53,005 nt of DNA from contig CAYVQF010000040.1 of the NCBI GenBank assembly GCA_964454015.1, positions 1 to 53,005 on the forward strand, in the 5' to 3' direction. The stretch is from CAYVQF01 sp964454015. Lineage in GTDB: Bacteria > Myxococcota_A > Bradymonadia > UBA4248. Numbering within the stretch: position 1 is the stretch's first letter; every line of letters begins with the position of its first letter. Positions 9,161-17,397 of the stretch are shown one piece after another. The notes below the pieces were generated by a model, which was not told the origin of the DNA, searched no databases, and worked only from the letters and a program-made list of their open reading frames with translations. The position numbers were made by a program, and so were the translations under genes.

Positions 9161-10027
9161 ATGATGGAGGCTTCCCTGTTCCCACACGCCGCAAAAATCG
9201 CTTGTGCAACCGCGCTGTTCATCTTCGCCGCTTGTGATGATGCCACACCCCAGGCACCAGAAGAAATCCTGCCCGATCCGTACGCGCAATGCGCCCACCT
9301 CCGCTTCATCAACCTCGCCCCTGGCCTCGACGGCGTCACCGTCGAGCTCCTCCGCCCAAGCCATCTTTTCACCAAGGTTGACCATCTCTGGCTCCCTGGC
9401 GAACCAGAGATGAGAAGCATCAGCCCTCAGCCTTTGACCCTCAGCGCCTGGACGCCACGCTTCCACTGCATGCCGACTCACGACGGACAACTCACGGTCT
9501 CGCGTCAGACCACGACCATCGCCACCGCTGCCATTGATGCCCCCCAAGCTACCAAGCACCTCGCGATGCTCATCGCCAGTGCAGGCGATGTCGGCTTGGA
9601 AGTCCGACGCCTCTGGGCACCCAGCACGACCGATGACACCAACCTCGCCTATGTCTCTTTTTTCCACGGTGCCGCCGACCTCGGCCGCATTTCCATCCGC
9701 CTGGCCCTTTCCAACGGCACCGCCGCAGCCCAGTGGCCCAACGCCCCCTTTGGCACCTCCTCCCTCGACGCCCCCTTTGGCACCTCCTCCCTCGACGCCC
9801 CCACACCACTTGAACCAGGCATCTACGCCGTGGGCATCACCACAGCCAACGAAGAGCCCTTGACCATCGTCGCCCCCAAAACGCTCGTGCTGCAGCCTGG
9901 ATATCACGTCACCCTGATTGTCGCCCCCCGGGAACATAACCAGGCAACACCCCGTTTGGTCATCATGAGCGACCCTCTGCACGGTACCCCCCTGCAGGAT
10001 GAACCCCCAGCCACCGTCGCCAACTAG
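9161..10027 (+). CDS. Predicted lipoprotein with DUF4397-like repeats
   Basis: 288 aa from ATG 9161, with GGGAG nine bases upstream; TTG at 9158 is also possible. The signal peptide ends in a lipobox IFAAC with Cys at 25 and Asp-Asp after it. Two segments, near HLRFINLAPGLDGVTVEL and near NLAYVSFFHGAADLGRISI, look like the beta-strand repeats of DUF4397 proteins (a conserved N/H-x-x-P/A-D-x-V pattern). Such proteins are secreted and of unknown function. A 27-base perfect tandem duplication at 9742-9795 repeats nine residues (APFGTSSLD) before the last domain. It stands alone between a candidate promoter and pilT. Confidence 0.65.
   Translation: MMEASLFPHAAKIACATALFIFAACDDATPQAPEEILPDPYAQCAHLRFINLAPGLDGVTVELLRPSHLFTKVDHLWLPGEPEMRSISPQPLTLSAWTPRFHCMPTHDGQLTVSRQTTTIATAAIDAPQATKHLAMLIASAGDVGLEVRRLWAPSTTDDTNLAYVSFFHGAADLGRISIRLALSNGTAAAQWPNAPFGTSSLDAPFGTSSLDAPTPLEPGIYAVGITTANEEPLTIVAPKTLVLQPGYHVTLIVAPREHNQATPRLVIMSDPLHGTPLQDEPPATVAN
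9742..9795 (+). repeat. Two perfect copies of a 27-base tandem repeat inside a lipoprotein gene
   Basis: Units 9742-9768 and 9769-9795 are identical. They keep the reading frame and duplicate APFGTSSLD. A further partial start (cgccccc) follows. The perfect identity suggests a recent slippage or a copy-number-variable site. Confidence 0.9.
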
Positions 10028-10092
10028 ATTCTGCCTGGCGATCTGTACCTTCACTTCATGCCCTCAGGGCCACACCCAAAACGATCACACCC

Positions 10093-11268
10093 ATGGACTT
10101 GAAGCGCATTCTCCAGATTGCCGTGCAAGGCGGTGCCAGTGACATCCACCTCAAAGTCGGCTTGCCCCCGATGTTCCGTGTCAACGGGGCGCTCCTGCCA
10201 CTTCGTGACGCAGAACGCCTCAACCCTGAAGACACTGCCGATGTTGCCAAGCAAATCATGACCTCAGGGCAGCAGAATAAGTTCCGTGACAGCCTCGATA
10301 TCGACCTGGCCTACGGTGTCCCCGGGCTGGGACGATTTCGCGTCAACGCCTTCGTTCAGCGTGGCACCGTAGGGCTTGTTTTCCGCGTCATCCCCTTTAA
10401 GATCCAAACCATCGAGGATCTACTCCTGCCGCCCGTCGTCAGAAGCATCGCCGACAACCGCCGCGGCTTGGTCTTGGTGACCGGCGCCACCGGAAGTGGG
10501 AAATCCACCACCCTTGCAGCCATGATCGAGCACATCAACACCACGCGCACCGATCACATCGTCACTATCGAAGACCCCATCGAGTTCTTGATCCGTGACA
10601 AGCGATGCATCGTCAATCAACGCGAAGTCGGTGCCGACGCCAAAACCTTTGCCCTCGCCCTCAGGGCCGCGCTGCGCCAAGACCCTGACGTCATCCTGGT
10701 CGGCGAGATGCGCGACATCGAGACCATGGAAATCGCCATCACCGCTGCCGAGACGGGACACTTTGTCGTCAGCACCTTGCACACCGTCGACGCTGCCGAA
10801 ACGATCTCACGCATCCTTTCGGCCTTTCCCGTCCACCAACAACGACAAGTGCGCCTCCAACTTGCCGGCCTCCTCAAAGGGGTCATCTCACAACGGCTCG
10901 TCCCGAGAGCCGACCGCAAGGGACGCGTTCCTGCAGTGGAAGTCATGGTCTCCACGGGCCAAATCCGCGAGCTCATCATCAATGAGGCGACTGGCCGAGA
11001 AATCACCGATGCCGTCGCAAAAGGCCACCAACAATGGGGCAGCCAAACCTTTGACCAATCCATGATGTCGTTGCTCCGCAACGGCCACATCACCTACGAA
11101 GAAGCCATCTCCCAGAGCTCCAACCCAGACGACTTTGCCCTCAGATACAGCGGCATTGAATCCACCGAGTCGTCCTCCAACTGGCAGGACTTTGACAAAG
11201 CCACGCCTTCCGCGGAAGAAGAAGACGCCCTCTTTGACGACGAAGACTTCAGCATCGAACGCTTCTAA
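10093..11268 (+). CDS. pilT: PilT-family twitching motility ATPase
   Basis: 391-aa hexameric secretion ATPase of the PilT/PilU type, which powers retraction of type IV pili at the inner membrane. The PAS-like N-terminal domain begins GGASDIHLKVG. Walker A is GATGSGKSTT, the Asp box contains ITIEDPIE, Walker B contains DPDVILVGEMRD, and the His box ends STLHTVDA. The AIRQ-type motif is replaced by RAALRQDPD. The catalytic core ends near 345. The last 45 residues are unusual: Ser-rich then strongly acidic (EEEDALFDDEDF). No other pilus gene is nearby; the following genes encode envelope proteins, with a 28-base gap to the next. Upstream AGGG is distant, so the ribosome site looks weak. Confidence 0.93.
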   Translation: MDLKRILQIAVQGGASDIHLKVGLPPMFRVNGALLPLRDAERLNPEDTADVAKQIMTSGQQNKFRDSLDIDLAYGVPGLGRFRVNAFVQRGTVGLVFRVIPFKIQTIEDLLLPPVVRSIADNRRGLVLVTGATGSGKSTTLAAMIEHINTTRTDHIVTIEDPIEFLIRDKRCIVNQREVGADAKTFALALRAALRQDPDVILVGEMRDIETMEIAITAAETGHFVVSTLHTVDAAETISRILSAFPVHQQRQVRLQLAGLLKGVISQRLVPRADRKGRVPAVEVMVSTGQIRELIINEATGREITDAVAKGHQQWGSQTFDQSMMSLLRNGHITYEEAISQSSNPDDFALRYSGIESTESSSNWQDFDKATPSAEEEDALFDDEDFSIERF

Positions 11269-11296
11269 CTCTACCCCTTCAACCGAAGACAGTATC

Positions 11297-12880
11297 ATGT
11301 CACCAACCATGTCTCTGCGTTTCGCCCCAATTCTACTCACCTTGTGCGCCATCGTTACGGCCGGCGTGCTTTTTCCCGCCACAGCCCTGGGCGATGAAGA
11401 AGGACGACTCATCGTCGTCCTTGATCTCAGCGGCACCGATGCCAAGAAGATCAACCAAGACTTCCTTGAAATCTTTCAGGGAACGCCGCATGTCGTCTTC
11501 GGTGCGGAAGACATGATCGACGCCGGCGTGCGCAACGGTGTCCGCGAAGAGGCCTTCTGGAACAACCCAGAGCTCATGGCCAAAGTCGCTACCGCCGAGG
11601 GCTACGACGCCGTCATCATGGCTGACGTGACCAAGCCACGCCGTAATTACGTCCTCTCTATCTTCGTCTTTGAAGCCCGCGAAGGAACCATCGTCGGTGA
11701 ACATGAGGTCGACATCGGCAGACGAACGCGCATCGAGAGAGCCACGCGCGAATCGATCCTCGCCGCCCTGCAGCCACACATCCTCGCCACCGGGCAGAAC
11801 CTTCCCCCGGTCATCGTCACCGTCAAAGTCTCGCTGACATCAACCCCCTCGGGCGCGACGGTCCTGCGCGATGGCGTCCCTATTGGCAATACCCCCCTCA
11901 AACTCGAGATCGAGTGGAGCGAAACGCCAGAACTGTGGGAACTCACCTTCGACGCCATCCCTGCCGGCACCGTTCGAGTCGACCTCACCCAGGACGCCGA
12001 TTACCACCTCGACCTCAAGCTCGAAAGTGACCCTTTTACCGACAGCAGCCCCTCGGAAAAAGTCGCCCTCGGTCCAGGACGCCCGATCCTGCAAGTCGAT
12101 CTCGGCACCAAGCTCACCACCCGCGCCGTCGATGTCACCGTGAAGGAAGGTAACGAACTCTCCTATTCATCGAGTATCTTTCCGGTCTTCGCCGCTAGCC
12201 TGACCTTCTTCCCCTTCGCCATCTTCTCCTCCAGTGACGCACTCGCTGGCATCGGACTCTTCGCCAATGGCGGCATCGGTTTCTTGGAAACCACACTGCC
12301 CCTCTATCCAAACGCCACCTCCATCGAGACCGATTGCAAAGCCAACGATGATGGCACCGTGGTCTGCAGCACGACCCAAACACAATTCCAGGTCGGTGCC
12401 ACCTATGTGTGGCTGCTGCAATCCTTCGAAAATGGACAAGCCGACCCCGCGGGAATGGCCCTCCACTTCGATGTCGGCTACAACTGGCTCGTCTTCGACA
12501 TCGATCCCAACCCCACTTACCAAGGTCATGGCTACCAAGGACTACTCGGCCACGTCGCCTTCTCCACCCCCCTCGGCCTGCCGGCCCTGCGCGGCAAAGC
12601 CGGCTTCGGCTTCCTGGTCAACTTCGGTTTCGGCGATGGCGACATGATCGCCGACTGGGGGAAAAACGCCGACGGGTGGGGCCTCAGCGCCGATGCCGAG
12701 CTCTCCTTTGAGATCTTTGCCGGCCTCTTTGTCAAAGCCGCTTACGAACTCTTCTACCTCTCCACTTCCTACGGGGGGCAAGGGTGCCAGAACCTGCCGG
12801 GTTGCGATCCCGTCTCGGGGAGCGTCGCCACCGATCTCTTCCATCAGATCAACCTCAGCCTCGGCTACAGGCTCCACTAA
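11297..12880 (+). CDS. Exported PEGA-domain protein with C-terminal beta-barrel-like region
   Basis: 527 aa from ATG 11297 (ATG 11309 also possible). A signal peptide ends near ATALGDEE. Residues about 30-160 form an alpha/beta domain (RLIVVLDLSGTD..., YDAVIMADV) reminiscent of the CsgG/TolB-type N-terminal folds often joined to PEGA domains. A PEGA-like stretch follows (LTSTPSGATVLRDGVPIGNTP). From about 285 onward, alternating strands rich in Gly, Phe and Tyr continue to the end, with a final aromatic pattern (NLSLGYRLH) as in outer-membrane barrels. A disulphide-type Cys pair (CKANDDGTVVC) is present. It follows pilT by 28 bases and precedes a lipoprotein by 29, so the three may be co-transcribed. 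Function unknown. Confidence 0.65.
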   Translation: MSPTMSLRFAPILLTLCAIVTAGVLFPATALGDEEGRLIVVLDLSGTDAKKINQDFLEIFQGTPHVVFGAEDMIDAGVRNGVREEAFWNNPELMAKVATAEGYDAVIMADVTKPRRNYVLSIFVFEAREGTIVGEHEVDIGRRTRIERATRESILAALQPHILATGQNLPPVIVTVKVSLTSTPSGATVLRDGVPIGNTPLKLEIEWSETPELWELTFDAIPAGTVRVDLTQDADYHLDLKLESDPFTDSSPSEKVALGPGRPILQVDLGTKLTTRAVDVTVKEGNELSYSSSIFPVFAASLTFFPFAIFSSSDALAGIGLFANGGIGFLETTLPLYPNATSIETDCKANDDGTVVCSTTQTQFQVGATYVWLLQSFENGQADPAGMALHFDVGYNWLVFDIDPNPTYQGHGYQGLLGHVAFSTPLGLPALRGKAGFGFLVNFGFGDGDMIADWGKNADGWGLSADAELSFEIFAGLFVKAAYELFYLSTSYGGQGCQNLPGCDPVSGSVATDLFHQINLSLGYRLH

Positions 12881-12909
12881 AGGGGCGAGCCTGCACAGGT
12901 CGGCTCGTC

Positions 12910-14001
12910 ATGAACACTCGCCCTTCACCACCGCCCTCTCAAAAAAGACCTTTTCATAACGCCGCGCTCACCACCCTCTTGTGCCTGGGCACCATGCTAG
13001 GCTGTGCCCCCAAGCCCTACGACATCGTCGTGCAGCCAGGGCAACTCCTCAGGATACCTGTTCCTCCTGAGGGCCCTGTGCTTCTCGCCACCCCCCCGGT
13101 GCTACCACCCAACTGGCGCGGTGATGAAGCCTACAAAAGGCTGCACCAACTCTTCACCGCCCTCGATGAGCACGGCTGGAATGTCGTCGCGCCCTGGGAG
13201 TACACCCCCCACCGGCGCGCTCAAGGCAAAGAAATCCTGCAGGCCTCCGATGCCAACCGCGTACTCGCCGCCCTCGGCTTTCGTCCCTCACAAGTCTGGC
13301 TCCTCGACATTCGCATCACCGAGTCAACCTCAGCCCAAGAAACCGATAGCCATCGCCGTGATTCGCGCCAGCAGGCCTTCAGACACCGGCGCTACTTACA
13401 AATCGATCTCCGCATCGTTGATCCGAGACTCGACAAAGTCCTTCTCGCCGCGGCAGTTGAAGTCGTCCAGAACCCATTCGCAGCGCAAGACGCCGCCGTC
13501 GATCCCATGCCGAACCTCACCCAAGCCATGAGCGCTCTCGCCGAGGACCTCACCAAAGCCATTTCCAAGCAAGCACAAGTCGAATTCGTTCCCGGCCCCA
13601 TCGCGCCCTACCTGGTGCGACACAACCCGCAGCGCCTCGAAGGGAGGCTCGCACTGCACCAGCCCTCCCTCGGCCAAGAACTGGCCAATGCCACCGAGAC
13701 CGAGCAGCTTGCCCTGCTGCTCGCCCATTATCACTTCTTTTGGCCCGACGCCGATATCGACACGCTGGTCCTGTTGCGAAGCCTGCCCATAGGTCTCTTC
13801 GTCACCGCTGCCGCTCAACTCCCTTGTGATTGCCGCAACGACGACTTCCTCCTGCGCGACAACGGCGTCGCCCTCGACGGCGCTCACACCCTCAACCGCA
13901 TGCTCCGTCTTGCAGAAAAAGGCCCACGTCGGCTGACACTCATCCGCGCCGGCGAAACCATCGATCTCCCGCTCTCACCGCCATCAACCTCGGCAGATTG
14001 A
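12910..14001 (+). CDS. Predicted lipoprotein of unknown function
   Basis: 363 aa from ATG 12910; AGGT lies nine bases upstream. A long n-region with KR is followed by a hydrophobic run and a lipobox TMLGC (Cys 32). The mature part starts with a strand-like region (YDIVVQPGQLLRIPVPP). It continues with an alpha/beta domain, including WNVVAPWEY and QVWLLDIRITE, that again resembles CsgG/TolB-like periplasmic folds, as in the preceding gene. The C-terminal part has a CDCRNDD motif. No family is recognised with confidence. The frame is open further upstream into the previous gene but no better start was seen. Its position between the beta-barrel-like protein and the large lipoprotein suggests one envelope unit. 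Confidence 0.6.
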   Translation: MNTRPSPPPSQKRPFHNAALTTLLCLGTMLGCAPKPYDIVVQPGQLLRIPVPPEGPVLLATPPVLPPNWRGDEAYKRLHQLFTALDEHGWNVVAPWEYTPHRRAQGKEILQASDANRVLAALGFRPSQVWLLDIRITESTSAQETDSHRRDSRQQAFRHRRYLQIDLRIVDPRLDKVLLAAAVEVVQNPFAAQDAAVDPMPNLTQAMSALAEDLTKAISKQAQVEFVPGPIAPYLVRHNPQRLEGRLALHQPSLGQELANATETEQLALLLAHYHFFWPDADIDTLVLLRSLPIGLFVTAAAQLPCDCRNDDFLLRDNGVALDGAHTLNRMLRLAEKGPRRLTLIRAGETIDLPLSPPSTSAD

Positions 14002-14029
14002 GCGCTCTGCCTTAGCCTTGGCCGCGCCC

Positions 14030-16237
14030 ATGCGCTTCCCCCCCAAACTGCGTCAGCCGCCTCTGACGGCGCACTTACTAAGTGCGTTGTTAGCCCTCGC
14101 TTGCCAAAGCGACCCAGGGCCCACGGCTGCCGCCACATCACAGCCCCAAGAGGCACCGCGCGTTCAAGCAGGCCAATGGATCACCTTCCCTTGCACTGGC
14201 GAAGTGCTCCTCACCCCACTCGGCGGATGGTCCGGGAGCGGCGCCACGCAACGCGCCTTTCACGCAGGTGACTACCTCTGGCGCTGCCTCGACACCGCCA
14301 TCCAAGGACGCGTCTCTGTCGCCCCTGGTCCCTGGAGCCACACCACATGGCAGCACCTACCCCAGGTGTTGCGCCTTGGTTCTACGGTCCATTTCTCGGC
14401 CCACCGTGCCGACCGCTGGGGCAACCTTGACCCCCAAGCCCTCCCCCTGCTCTTCACCCCCCACGACGCGGTGGCCATCAGCCATCAGGGAAGCCACCTC
14501 ATCCGCCCCGGCCGCATCACGGTCCAGGCACGCCTCACCCACGATGGCCTCTCCCCGCCAGCATCCTTCACCGTCGACAGTGGCCCACCTCACATCACCA
14601 TCACCGATCCCCCCCGCGGCGCGATTCTGCCTTGGTGGCCCAATCAACCCATCCTTGTCTCGGGCACCGTCACCGATGACGGCCCCACGCCACAGCTCCT
14701 CATCAATGGCATCGCCGTCCATGTCAACGCAGACAGCACCTGGCAACATCCGCTCTGGCCCTCCCACCACGGAATGGTTCATATCCATGTCCAGGCCGTC
14801 GACGCCGCTGGCTACCTCGCTCACGCCACGCGCACGGTCCTCTTTGGCCCCCTGCGCCAACCCCACCTCGGTCACCAGCAAGCCCTGCGCCTCCACCTCC
14901 CCCATCACCTCCTCGACAACGACACCCCTGCCATCGATGATGTGGCACGCGCCCTAGAAATCTTGGCAAATGTCATCACCATCCCAGACCAGAGAATCGA
15001 CTTTGGCTGTGAAGGCAAAGTGCGCCTCACCCACATCTCCGCCCGCACGGAACGCATCGACATCAAGCCTGAGCAAGACAAAATAAGCCTCGCGCTCCAC
15101 CTTGGCCACCTCTCTCTTCGCGTCTCTGCCGACGTCTGCGCCTGCCTCTTTGGCTGGCAAAGCGCCTGCATCTCGACCAGCGCCACCGTGCAGTGCCCAC
15201 GGGCAGCTCTCTGGGTGGACATCGCCGCTTCCCCCAGCCCCACCCCCTCTCTGCGAGTCACCCGCACCCACATCGACATGGCGCCGCTGCAAATCAATTG
15301 GCGCTTCTGGGATGGCCGCATGGACTGGGCCATCGCCCTCTTCGAGTCACAGATTCGCGCCACCGTCATCCACGAAGTCGAGACCAGACTCGCGCGTCTC
15401 CTCAGCCAGCAACTCAACCTCATCCTCAGCCGCGCCCTCCCCAACTACCGGCTGCAAGTCCCGCCGCCTTTCGCAGAGGAGATCTTGCTCGACACCCATT
15501 TACACGCCATACACCTCGAGCCCCATGGGATGAGCCTCGATCTGCAAGCCAAGCTCCTGCACTCCCCCTCAGACCACTCCGAGCACCTTCATCACCTACA
15601 GCTCTCCTCCACCTCTGCTCCAGCGCTCCCCGCTGACGCCGTGGGCATCGCCATCGCCCTCGACGTGATCAACGACGCGATCTTTTCCCTCTTCGCCCGC
15701 GGCGCGCTCCATGACCTGTCCTTGCAACTGCAAGAACTTGGACTCGAAAGCCTACCGGCCCTGCGCAGCCCTATTGGCGTCCACGCTCACCTCCCCCCCT
15801 TCATCACGACTGGCCAGGCAAGCGCAGCCATCGCTCTCGTCATCCCCGACTTGGAGCTGCACCTCCGTACGGCCCTGGCCGACCTTGCCCTCTCCATGTC
15901 GGTCATGGTCCCAGTCCATCTCGGCTTCGAGCGCGCCTCCTATCGCTTGCGCCTCACGCTCCTCACCGACGATCTCCACCTCCAACTCTCACCCGCTTCC
16001 ATCCTGGAGGCACAACATCTCGCCCCGACTCTCGCAGACCTCGAGAACATCGCCAAAATGAGCATCACTGCGCTCTTGCGTGACTTCAGCCTAGCGATTC
16101 CCTTACCCATCCTCGATCTAGGGCGCGTGCCTGGCCTCGACAACGCACTCCGCATGGTCCTGCACGACGTCCAATTCAGCGTCACCCCCGGGGCATACCT
16201 CACCGCAGTTGGCCAGGTTCGCGTGGCCCTGCCGTGA
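14030..16237 (+). CDS. Large lipoprotein with Ig-like N-terminus and possible BPI/TULIP-type lipid-binding region
   Basis: 735 aa from ATG 14030 (TTG 14018 also in frame). The lipobox ALLALAC puts Cys at 25. Residues about 40-260 contain two beta-rich segments resembling bacterial Ig-like domains, the second starting near PHITITDPPRGA. From about 280 to the end the protein alternates amphipathic strands and helices. One stretch, AIALDVINDAIFSLFARGAL, resembles the helix that opens the second half of BPI/LBP proteins (LxxxxxNxxLxxxxxxGxL), and an earlier portion (LQINWRFWDG...) could be the first half. BPI-like proteins bind lipids in a tubular fold; that role here is inference. The 3' end overlaps the convergent gene by 120 bases. 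It is last in the cluster that begins with pilT. Confidence 0.6.
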   Translation: MRFPPKLRQPPLTAHLLSALLALACQSDPGPTAAATSQPQEAPRVQAGQWITFPCTGEVLLTPLGGWSGSGATQRAFHAGDYLWRCLDTAIQGRVSVAPGPWSHTTWQHLPQVLRLGSTVHFSAHRADRWGNLDPQALPLLFTPHDAVAISHQGSHLIRPGRITVQARLTHDGLSPPASFTVDSGPPHITITDPPRGAILPWWPNQPILVSGTVTDDGPTPQLLINGIAVHVNADSTWQHPLWPSHHGMVHIHVQAVDAAGYLAHATRTVLFGPLRQPHLGHQQALRLHLPHHLLDNDTPAIDDVARALEILANVITIPDQRIDFGCEGKVRLTHISARTERIDIKPEQDKISLALHLGHLSLRVSADVCACLFGWQSACISTSATVQCPRAALWVDIAASPSPTPSLRVTRTHIDMAPLQINWRFWDGRMDWAIALFESQIRATVIHEVETRLARLLSQQLNLILSRALPNYRLQVPPPFAEEILLDTHLHAIHLEPHGMSLDLQAKLLHSPSDHSEHLHHLQLSSTSAPALPADAVGIAIALDVINDAIFSLFARGALHDLSLQLQELGLESLPALRSPIGVHAHLPPFITTGQASAAIALVIPDLELHLRTALADLALSMSVMVPVHLGFERASYRLRLTLLTDDLHLQLSPASILEAQHLAPTLADLENIAKMSITALLRDFSLAIPLPILDLGRVPGLDNALRMVLHDVQFSVTPGAYLTAVGQVRVALP

Positions 16238-16684
16238 ATGGCGCTGCGCATGCCAATAGGCCAACACCAACATGGGCAAGGCGATCAAGTCGCTGGGATC
16301 GGGCGTGATGCTGATCGCTTTTCCAGGCCACAGGCCGTTCATCCACGCATGCCATGCCCCGTACCAGCCTGAGAACCAAACAGAGAGCTGTAACAGAGAA
16401 AAAACCACGCCCGTGGCACCACAAAACAAAGCCATGAGCCAAGGCGATAACCTGCAACACTCACCCCGCCACGCGCGCAGAACAAAGTGTGAGAGCGCCC
16501 CAAGAAGAAGGGGGAAATAAAACAGTCCAGCGAAATCACTGAGCTTTCCGCTCAACCAACCCGGCACGAGGGCATGGCTCTTCAGCAGGTGATCGTTGAC
16601 CACCAACGAAAACAGCGCCAAAATGCACCACGGGTGTTGATGGGCTGGCCATATCCACGATGTGAGTCTGCCTTCTCTGCGCAT
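16118..16684 (-). CDS. Small multipass inner-membrane protein
   Basis: 188 aa from ATG 16684, chosen because TAGGAG lies just upstream; a TTG at 16705 is in frame. Three or four hydrophobic segments are visible, around ILALFSLVVNDHLLK, FAGLFYFPLLLGALSHFVL, LMALFCGATGVVFSLLQLS and DLIALPMLVLAYW. The pattern LVVNDHLLK...LSGKLSDFAGL and a late DPSDLIALP recalls uncharacterised membrane proteins seen in Myxococcota genomes; this rests on memory of the pattern and needs a search. The last 40 codons overlap the 3' end of the convergent lipoprotein gene and are hydrophilic. Function unknown. Confidence 0.65.
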   Translation of the reverse strand: MRREGRLTSWIWPAHQHPWCILALFSLVVNDHLLKSHALVPGWLSGKLSDFAGLFYFPLLLGALSHFVLRAWRGECCRLSPWLMALFCGATGVVFSLLQLSVWFSGWYGAWHAWMNGLWPGKAISITPDPSDLIALPMLVLAYWHAQRHSRQGHANLANCGEVCPGGDAELDVVQDHAECVVEARHAP

Positions 16685-16783
16685 GCCTCTCCTACCCGGT
16701 ACCAAGACCGCAGCCTAGCCCGCAACCCACGCTTGGCAAAGTTTACGGGCCTTTCTCCACTGCCACCCGCCAGAAGCACGCTC

Positions 16784-16812
16784 TTGACAACGACACACCC
16801 AGACTCTAACCT
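16784..16812 (+). promoter_or_regulatory. Candidate sigma70 promoter of dksA
   Basis: TTGACA (16784-16789), 17-base spacer and TAACCT (16807-16812), about 100 bases upstream of the dksA start. The -35 is consensus and the -10 is weaker. Confidence 0.45.
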
Positions 16813-16909
16813 CCTGCAACCTTTTCCTTCGTCTGTTGCCGCGCCTCGTTGCCGCAACAGAACCTAGGGAACGCACTCGGGTTGCACAGCGAAGCACAGA
16901 GGTATCCGC

Positions 16910-17311
16910 ATGTACTTGACTGAAGACCAAATTGCAGCCATCAAGGTTTCCTTGGACGAGCAACGGCAGGAAATCAGACAAAAAATGGAAGCGCGAAGAA
17001 ACGAGGACTTCGAACCGGAGACGCGCGGGGATGAGGCCGATATTGCCAACTCCGAAGGTATCGTCGCCACCCTGGACCGGATGCACAGCCGCGACCTACG
17101 CCTCCTGAAGAAGCTCGACGAAGCCATGCAATGGATGAGCGACGACGAGTTTGGTTACTGCGAAAAGTGTGGAGAGGAGATCGGCTTCAAGCGCCTACTC
17201 GCGCGGCCCGCAACGAAAATGTGTATCGAATGCAAGCAGAGCCAAGAGCAGCGCGAAAGGGGCTATTTCCACCCGCGTCCGCGCAAAACCAAGGCACCCA
17301 CGCGCTCCTGA
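16910..17311 (+). CDS. dksA: DksA/TraR family zinc-finger transcription factor
   Basis: 133 aa that bind in the RNA polymerase secondary channel and, with ppGpp, adjust rRNA and other promoters. The N-terminal coiled coil (about 5-90) contains basic and acidic helices. The C-terminal C4 zinc finger reads YCEKCGEEIGFKRLL...CIECKQSQE. A DxxDxA-like tip is not exact: GDEADIANSEG lies in the expected region between the coiled-coil arms. ATG 16910 is preceded by AGAGGT six bases upstream. It is monocistronic by position: the gene to the right is convergent. The exact subfamily (DksA proper versus a short DksA-like protein) is not decided. Confidence 0.92.
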   Translation: MYLTEDQIAAIKVSLDEQRQEIRQKMEARRNEDFEPETRGDEADIANSEGIVATLDRMHSRDLRLLKKLDEAMQWMSDDEFGYCEKCGEEIGFKRLLARPATKMCIECKQSQEQRERGYFHPRPRKTKAPTRS

Positions 17312-17397
17312 TCCAACCACACGGCGAGTGGCAACGTAAAAAAACGCGCCACCGCCACGTGGAAACACGCACCACGGCTGCCACATCTCGCAGACCG

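Noticed and set aside
17312..17397. Shared terminator between dksA and the DUF4132-like gene
   Set aside because: A GTGGC...GCCAC pair (17328-17352) with A's in the loop is present but there is no T-tract after the stem.
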